Assembly (NCBI GenBank): GCA_027037575.1 | Contig: JALVZP010000123.1 | Coordinates: 1-10,744, forward strand | Origin: Desulfobacterales bacterium | Lineage (GTDB): Bacteria > Desulfobacterota > DSM-4660 > Desulfatiglandales > JALVZP01 | DNA: 10,744 nt | Reading direction: 5' to 3' | Shown here: positions 6,367-10,744 of the stretch, piece after piece | Layout of the letters: the number at the start of each line of letters is the position of its first letter | Position numbering within the stretch: position 1 is the stretch's first letter | Notes under the pieces: generated by a model | Database searches by the model: none | Told to the model about the DNA's origin: nothing | The model's input: the letters and a program-made list of their open reading frames with translations, nothing else | Translations under genes and position numbers: made by a program

Positions 6367-8449
6367 CCCATCCCTCCTCTGGCGGGTTCAAGATAAGTTC
6401 CCTGCATCTTTCTGAAAATACAGAAGAAACAGAGTCATTATAGTCCACTTCCAGGGAAGAAAATATCTTAAGTGCCTCATGAAACCTTCCTTCTCTGTAA
6501 AGATACAGTGCCTCATGAAAGAGCCTTATAAGCTCATCATCCAAATTCATAGAAAGCTCGTATATAACTACAGGAAGCTCTTTTCCCTTTACCCTGATCT
6601 TATCAAGTTCTCTAAACTTAAACTGATCATACCTTATTCTTTCTTTAGTAAATTCACTCACAATAATATGTGTCCTGTATTGCTTGTTCAAGGATTCAAG
6701 CCTTGATGCAAGGTTTACTGTGTCTCCGATTGCCGTATAATCAAATCTGGTATCTGTTCCCATATTCCCAACTACTGCTTCACCTGTATGTATTCCTATC
6801 CCTATATCTATCTCAGGAAATCCTAATTTCCTAAATTCTTCATTTACCTTCCTTAAGCTGTCTATCATTTCTACCGCAGTCTTGCAAGCAAGATATGGAT
6901 GATCTTCTATATCCAAAGGCGCATTGTATATTGCCATTATTGCATCACCTATATATTTATCGAGTGTTCCCCTGTTTGATAGGACAATCTTCGTCATAGG
7001 ATCCAGGTATCTATTCAGCATCTCTACTATTGTTTCAGGAGGAAACCTCTCAGAGATACTTGTAAATCCCCTTATGTCAGAAAAAAGAACGGTAATCTCC
7101 CTTTTTTCTCCTCCAAGCCTGAGTATTTCTGGATTTTCTACAATCTGAGAAACAAGATCTGGTGAGACATAGCTTGAAAATGCCTTCTGCAAAAATCTCC
7201 TCTGCCTTACCTCCACCAGGTTCCTGTATGATTCACATCCCATATAAGAAAATAGTATGGAGAGAAATGGATATATCATGCTCAGGTTTAAGCCACTGTG
7301 GGAAAAGAGGGAAAGGTTTATAAAGCCATAAAGAAGCAGGAATACAAGAAGAATAATAATAGAAATAAGGGTGTTTGTTATAAGGGAAAGAAGTATGGCC
7401 ATTGTTATTGGAAAAAGAAACATAAAAAGCACTTCCAACACTATCGTCCTGCTATCCCTTATGATAAATCTTCCCTGAAGTATGTTTGATAGGATAGTTG
7501 CGTGGATTAGGACACCGGGAAGTGCAGGGTTTATAGGAGTTGCCCTCAAGTCAGATATACCTATCTCTGTTGCTCCAATAAATATTGCCTTTCCTTTAAG
7601 CAGATCCTTTGGAATGCGACCTTTTATTACATCTACAGCAGGAATAATTGGTAAGCTCTTGTAGCTTCCATAGTAGTTTATTGTGCACCTTCCTGATTCA
7701 TCCACAGGAATCCTTTTTCCTCCAATGATTATGGAATCTATTCCATACGATGCTATGGATATAATAGGCTCTTCAAGAAGGTATTCCCTTGCAGCAGCCA
7801 GGGCAAGGGAAGGAAAGAAATCATCTTTATAGACTGCTATAAGATTATAGTTTCTGCATATTCCGTCTCTGTCAGGAAAGATGTTGAAGAAGCCAAATCC
7901 CTTTGCACTTGTTGCCAATACTGGAATATTTGTCTCTACATAGGGAAACAGTGTAACAGGAATTTCCTTTATTTCTTTGCTAAGGAGTCTTATTGCACCT
8001 AAGTGATACCTCCTTAACATCTGAATGGATATATTATTTTCTTCCTCTTTGTTGTATCTGAAGAAGTATCCAAGCACTACATTTCCAGCCTTTTTAATAG
8101 ATCTTGCAAGGAGAAGATCTTCCTCTGGATCTGAACTTTCAGAAAATACGATATCTAAGGCAATGACCTTTGCTCCATAGGAAGAGAGGCTATCTATTAG
8201 CTTTGCCATAATAGATCTCTTCCATGGCCATCTACCGATCTCATTTACACTCTTTTCATCAATTGCAACAATAGCAATATGAGGGTCAGGAAGATCCCCT
8301 TTCTTTAATCTGAATCTGACGTCCTGTAGCTTGAGGTCAATTCCTTTTATAAAGGCAGGGTTATACCTATAGATAAACAATATTAAAGAAGAGAAGAAAA
8401 GTGAAATAATGATAAAAATGAACCATCTTGCTTCTTTTAAGCTTTTCAT
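6338..8449 (-). CDS. CHASE2-domain membrane class III adenylate/guanylate cyclase
   Basis: 703 residues. A membrane segment (about 9-28) leads into a periplasmic CHASE2 sensor (about 32-330; conserved IAIVAIDEKS near 58-67, G-RWPW at 72-76, ALDIVFSE near 97-104). Three more membrane segments follow (about 337-357, 359-379, 388-405), then a cytoplasmic cyclase domain (about 445-630). Catalytic features are present: metal-binding D458 in FSDIRGFT and D502 in DKYIGD, substrate lysine K498, T572 at the second base-selecting position in YTAIGDTVN, and N579 with R583 in VNLASR. The K/T pair favours ATP, hence cAMP (family knowledge). A short TPR-like tail (640-665) precedes the NPPEEGWDG ending seen in this receptor family. 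The start lies 3 bases after the accA-accD stop with no clear Shine-Dalgarno, so translation is probably coupled. It would convert an envelope signal into cyclic nucleotide. Confidence 0.93.
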   Translation of the reverse strand: MKSLKEARWFIFIIISLFFSSLILFIYRYNPAFIKGIDLKLQDVRFRLKKGDLPDPHIAIVAIDEKSVNEIGRWPWKRSIMAKLIDSLSSYGAKVIALDIVFSESSDPEEDLLLARSIKKAGNVVLGYFFRYNKEEENNISIQMLRRYHLGAIRLLSKEIKEIPVTLFPYVETNIPVLATSAKGFGFFNIFPDRDGICRNYNLIAVYKDDFFPSLALAAAREYLLEEPIISIASYGIDSIIIGGKRIPVDESGRCTINYYGSYKSLPIIPAVDVIKGRIPKDLLKGKAIFIGATEIGISDLRATPINPALPGVLIHATILSNILQGRFIIRDSRTIVLEVLFMFLFPITMAILLSLITNTLISIIILLVFLLLYGFINLSLFSHSGLNLSMIYPFLSILFSYMGCESYRNLVEVRQRRFLQKAFSSYVSPDLVSQIVENPEILRLGGEKREITVLFSDIRGFTSISERFPPETIVEMLNRYLDPMTKIVLSNRGTLDKYIGDAIMAIYNAPLDIEDHPYLACKTAVEMIDSLRKVNEEFRKLGFPEIDIGIGIHTGEAVVGNMGTDTRFDYTAIGDTVNLASRLESLNKQYRTHIIVSEFTKERIRYDQFKFRELDKIRVKGKELPVVIYELSMNLDDELIRLFHEALYLYREGRFHEALKIFSSLEVDYNDSVSSVFSERCRELILNPPEEGWDGVYTAKTK
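6373..6378 (-). promoter_or_regulatory. Shine-Dalgarno of the TPR-barrel gene, inside the cyclase coding end
   Basis: AGGAGG on the minus strand six bases before ATG 6366-6364. It is embedded in codons for the conserved C-terminal PPEEGWDG of the upstream cyclase, so one stretch serves as coding sequence and ribosome binding site. Confidence 0.8.
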
Positions 8450-8452
8450 ATA

Positions 8453-10312
8453 TCAGAAAAATAGAAGTCTTGCCTTTGATTTCTTTATCTTTATCACAGG
8501 CCCTTTTGTCCTGTGATAAAACTCCAAATACTTTGTGATTGCATATTTCATATCCTTCCTTCCGCATATCTCCTGAATTCCCCTTATGTCATGGAAATAA
8601 TTTAACCGTTCGTATATCTTTTTAGATATCTCATGAAGATGCTCAGATCTTACCCTCTTCTCATCTATCTCAAACCCCCTTGATTTCATGACCCTTGGCC
8701 CTGTAAAGATAATGAGCGCTCCTGGTTCTGCAATGATTATATCACCCAAGGCTGCATAGCTTGCTATTGCCCCTCCTGTGGATGGATCTGCAAGGATAGA
8801 TATAAAGGGGAGCCCATGTTTTTTGAGCTTATTTACTGCTGCCACTACCTTCACCATCTGCATAAGTGCAGAGATGCCTTCATATAGCCTTGCTCCACCA
8901 GAGCAACAGACACTTATGAATGGAAGCCCCTCCTCTATTGCATAGTCAACAGCCCTTCTAAACTTTTCTCCAAATACAACTCCCATTGATCCACCGCAAT
9001 AGTAGAAAGAGCTTATGGCAAGGACAACCTGAAAGTGATTTATCCTTGCTGTTCCTGTAACAAGCGATTCTTTAAAGTCTGTTCTTCCTTCCTGTCTCTT
9101 AAGAAAATCCCTATAGTAGTCTGTTATAAAGTCTTCGTCTAAGAGGTCATACACTGTAAGGTTTCTATCCATTTCGTGAAATGTCTCAGGATCAGCCAGA
9201 CAATCTATCCAACCACTTACATCCAGTGGATAGGAGTATCCGCAGTATGGGCAGACATTATAATTCTCTACGAGCTCCTTCAGATTTATTAGTCTTCCAC
9301 AACCCCTTTTTCCTGTATCTGAATTCTTTCCCTCCCCACATCTGATAAACTCTTTCTTCACCATCCTCAAGGATATCTCTCCATAGGAGTCGCTTACCTC
9401 TGTAAGGCTGGAATAGTTTATTATCTTTATGTCCAATGGGGGCTTTTTAAATGCCTTCTTTATTGGTCTTTCCAAATATCTCTTTAGGTCATACAAAAGA
9501 CCTGTCTTTTTGTAGATCCCAAATCTCATTGCCCTTTCTTCTCTTCTTCTTATAAGCTTACTTATCTTTATCCTGCCCACTTCCTTTATTGCAGTTTCAA
9601 GAAAGTCCTTTATGTTTTCAACCATCTTATCGCAATCAGCCACATTTTCTGGAGCTGGAACAATGTGGTCTATAACACCAAGCCTCTTTAGCTCTTTTGC
9701 TGTGGGCTTTGATATATAGAGTGCCTCTTCTATCCTCTTTGGATCACGAAATATTATAGAGGCCATGCTTTCTGGAGGAGCAGTAGCATACATTGCATCT
9801 TCCATCTGTCCCCTTACATCTGTTACCTGTATGGCCAGTGCACCCCCACTTCCTCCTTCTCCCAGGATAAGGGATATGGTCCTTAAGGGAATAAGGAGAA
9901 ATTCCTTTATCAGATGGGCAATAAAGAATGCCTGAAACCTTTCTGCAGAATACATGGAAATGTCTGCACCAAATGTGTCTATAAGGGTGAATATCATCGT
10001 GTTTTCAGGGTCCTCCCTCTTTGCCTCCTTTAGAAGGGATAAGATAAAGGAGTGGTCATCAGCAGTGAGCATCCCATAGTTTAGGATATTCAGGTCCTTT
10101 ATGCTCTTAAAGTCTTCTGGCTTTGGCTTTTGTTGAGCAATTACATATAGTCTCTTTCCCAAAAATGTGCATTTCCCTGCCAGAAGCGATCTGGAAGGAG
10201 TATCAAATGGTTCGTAGTCCCTGAATAGTCTATTAATTACATCGCTTGATCTTGGTCTAAGAAGATGTCTTGTCCTATTTCTGAATATATCTACGAGGCT
10301 TTCCTCCTTCAT
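8453..10312 (-). CDS. Fused acetyl-CoA carboxylase carboxyltransferase, alpha (AccA-like) then beta (AccD-like)
   Basis: 619 residues, close to the sum of E. coli AccA (319) and AccD (304). The N-terminal half is AccA-like: TLIDTFGAD (109-117), GEGGSGGALAI (151-161), PESMASI (180-186), IDHIVPAP (214-221) and an AccA-type RRREERAMRFG end (255-265). The C-terminal half is AccD-like: zinc Cys C325, C338, C354 and C357, GGSMG (440-444), SGGARLYEGISALMQM (471-486), DPSTGGAIASYA (509-520) and EPGALIIFTGPRVM (529-542). The enzyme moves carboxyl from carboxybiotin to acetyl-CoA, giving malonyl-CoA for fatty-acid synthesis. No biotin carboxylase or BCCP is in the window. The first zinc pair is C-x12-C rather than C-x2-C. 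Malonate decarboxylase or another acyl-CoA carboxyltransferase is less likely because of the zinc finger and the AccA signature. Start ATG 10312-10310 has a weak AGGG seven bases upstream. First gene of the operon. Confidence 0.92.
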   Translation of the reverse strand: MKEESLVDIFRNRTRHLLRPRSSDVINRLFRDYEPFDTPSRSLLAGKCTFLGKRLYVIAQQKPKPEDFKSIKDLNILNYGMLTADDHSFILSLLKEAKREDPENTMIFTLIDTFGADISMYSAERFQAFFIAHLIKEFLLIPLRTISLILGEGGSGGALAIQVTDVRGQMEDAMYATAPPESMASIIFRDPKRIEEALYISKPTAKELKRLGVIDHIVPAPENVADCDKMVENIKDFLETAIKEVGRIKISKLIRRREERAMRFGIYKKTGLLYDLKRYLERPIKKAFKKPPLDIKIINYSSLTEVSDSYGEISLRMVKKEFIRCGEGKNSDTGKRGCGRLINLKELVENYNVCPYCGYSYPLDVSGWIDCLADPETFHEMDRNLTVYDLLDEDFITDYYRDFLKRQEGRTDFKESLVTGTARINHFQVVLAISSFYYCGGSMGVVFGEKFRRAVDYAIEEGLPFISVCCSGGARLYEGISALMQMVKVVAAVNKLKKHGLPFISILADPSTGGAIASYAALGDIIIAEPGALIIFTGPRVMKSRGFEIDEKRVRSEHLHEISKKIYERLNYFHDIRGIQEICGRKDMKYAITKYLEFYHRTKGPVIKIKKSKARLLFF

Positions 10313-10405
10313 ACCATTTCCCTGTAAAAATTTTTGGTTTTTTTATCAAAAAATATATAAGATTATCAATAGGAGATATAGCCTGTTTAAAAAAAACAAA
10401 AAAAC
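10313..10405. other. AT-rich intergenic gap between the operon and the divergent transposase gene
   Basis: Ninety-three bases made largely of A and T runs, with an in-frame stop for the transposase frame at 10388-10390. It should hold the operon promoter and also one end of the insertion element. Only one end of the element can be in view, so its terminal inverted repeat and target duplication cannot be identified. Confidence 0.5.
10342..10369 (-). promoter_or_regulatory. Candidate promoter of the accA-accD operon
   Basis: On the minus strand, TTGATA (10369-10364) and GATAAA (10347-10342) are separated by 16 bases. They match sigma-70 -35 at 5 of 6 and -10 at 4 of 6 positions. The 5' leader would be about 25 bases. 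The gap is so AT-rich that chance matches are likely. No other upstream signal is seen before the transposase gene. Confidence 0.3.
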
Positions 10406-10744
10406 ATGGTAAAAAAACACAGACCAGAAGTGGAAAAAGGAAAAATGGAGGTAAAAGCAAACAAGAGACTGGTAAAACTCATATTAGTTAAATGCAAACA
10501 GATATGCAACAGTGAAAATAGAAGAACAAAGGCCAAAGGAAGACCTTACAAATATCCAGACCACATAATACTTTTTGCCCTCATGCTTAAAATTCTAAGA
10601 GGGCTTTCCCTGAGAGATTTAGAAGAAGCTCTTAAAGACTACTTTCCTAAATGCCCAGACCATACCACCTTCCACTACAGATTCAGAAAACTCCAAAATT
10701 TATACCTACAAAACCTAATAGAAGACACAGCAAAAGAAATAATG
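10406..10744 (+). CDS. DDE transposase, N-terminal part (IS5/IS4-like), cut by the window edge
   Basis: Open from ATG 10406-10408 to the last base: 113 residues, no stop. Residues 46-98 carry the N-terminal recognition region of IS5/IS4-type transposases: GRPYKYPD, then a hydrophobic helix (ILFALMLKILRGLSLRDLEE) and PDHTTFHYRFRKL. The catalytic DDE residues would lie beyond the edge. There is no Shine-Dalgarno before 10406. An internal in-frame ATG at 10445 (residue 14) has AAGG four bases upstream and may be the true start. It is divergent from the accA-accD operon and probably part of an insertion sequence. The exact family and whether it is intact cannot be judged here. Confidence 0.7.
   Translation, partial: MVKKHRPEVEKGKMEVKANKRLVKLILVKCKQICNSENRRTKAKGRPYKYPDHIILFALMLKILRGLSLRDLEEALKDYFPKCPDHTTFHYRFRKLQNLYLQNLIEDTAKEIM

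Noticed and set aside
8367..8567. Minus-strand open frame spanning the accA-accD/cyclase junction
   Set aside because: Out of frame with, and entirely overlapping, the well-supported ends of two conserved genes.
10331..10353. T-run/A-run inverted repeat as a terminator
   Set aside because: The stem is only A-T pairs with a three-base loop and lies upstream of both divergent genes, where no transcript in view would end.
10275..10460. Minus-strand 61-codon hydrophobic open frame over the promoter gap
   Set aside because: Its hydrophobic look comes from T-rich codons; it overlaps the carboxyltransferase start and the transposase start and has no family resemblance.

Overview
The window appears to come from a low-GC, diderm (Gram-negative type) bacterium. 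Three adjacent genes encode envelope proteins: a CHASE2 receptor cyclase, a TPR protein ending in a predicted outer-membrane beta-barrel, and a very large secreted FecR-domain protein. The lineage cannot be fixed from sequence alone. Frequent AGG/AGA and ATA codons and a single-chain AccA-AccD carboxyltransferase suggest an uncultivated or deep-branching group rather than a familiar model phylum (inference).

Layout, right to left. Nearly everything is on the minus strand and forms one tight gene run. (1) 10312-8453 is a 619-residue fusion of acetyl-CoA carboxylase carboxyltransferase alpha and beta halves, alpha first. (2) After only 3 bases, 8449-6338 is a 703-residue membrane CHASE2 class III nucleotide cyclase. 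(3) Overlapping it by 29 bases, 6366-4849 is a 505-residue protein with a signal peptide, TPRs and a C-terminal beta-barrel. (4) After 12 bases that hold a strong Shine-Dalgarno, 4836 to beyond position 1 is a giant FecR protein: 1612 residues are visible with no stop and it continues off the left edge. (5) At the right edge, 10406 to beyond 10744 on the plus strand, is the N-terminal part of a DDE-type transposase, divergent from the operon. A 93-base AT-rich gap lies between it and the operon. No gene-free stretch exceeds 300 bases, and I saw no tRNA, rRNA or CRISPR.

The giant FecR protein shows, in order: signal peptide, FecR domain, an extremely Lys/Gly-rich stretch, a Thr/Gly-rich linker with an 87-bp DNA duplication, an Ig-like domain, and a long Trp/Gly/Tyr-rich array of diverged repeats (a partial copy, two longer copies, and a third cut by the edge).

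Working hypothesis (inference): the cyclase, the TPR-barrel protein and the FecR giant form an envelope sensing and surface-display module. The barrel protein would anchor or export the giant protein, and the CHASE2 cyclase would report envelope or external state as a cyclic nucleotide. Co-transcription with the carboxyltransferase could tie the module to fatty-acid and membrane supply. The cyclase-TPR-FecR trio is the most interesting part of the window.
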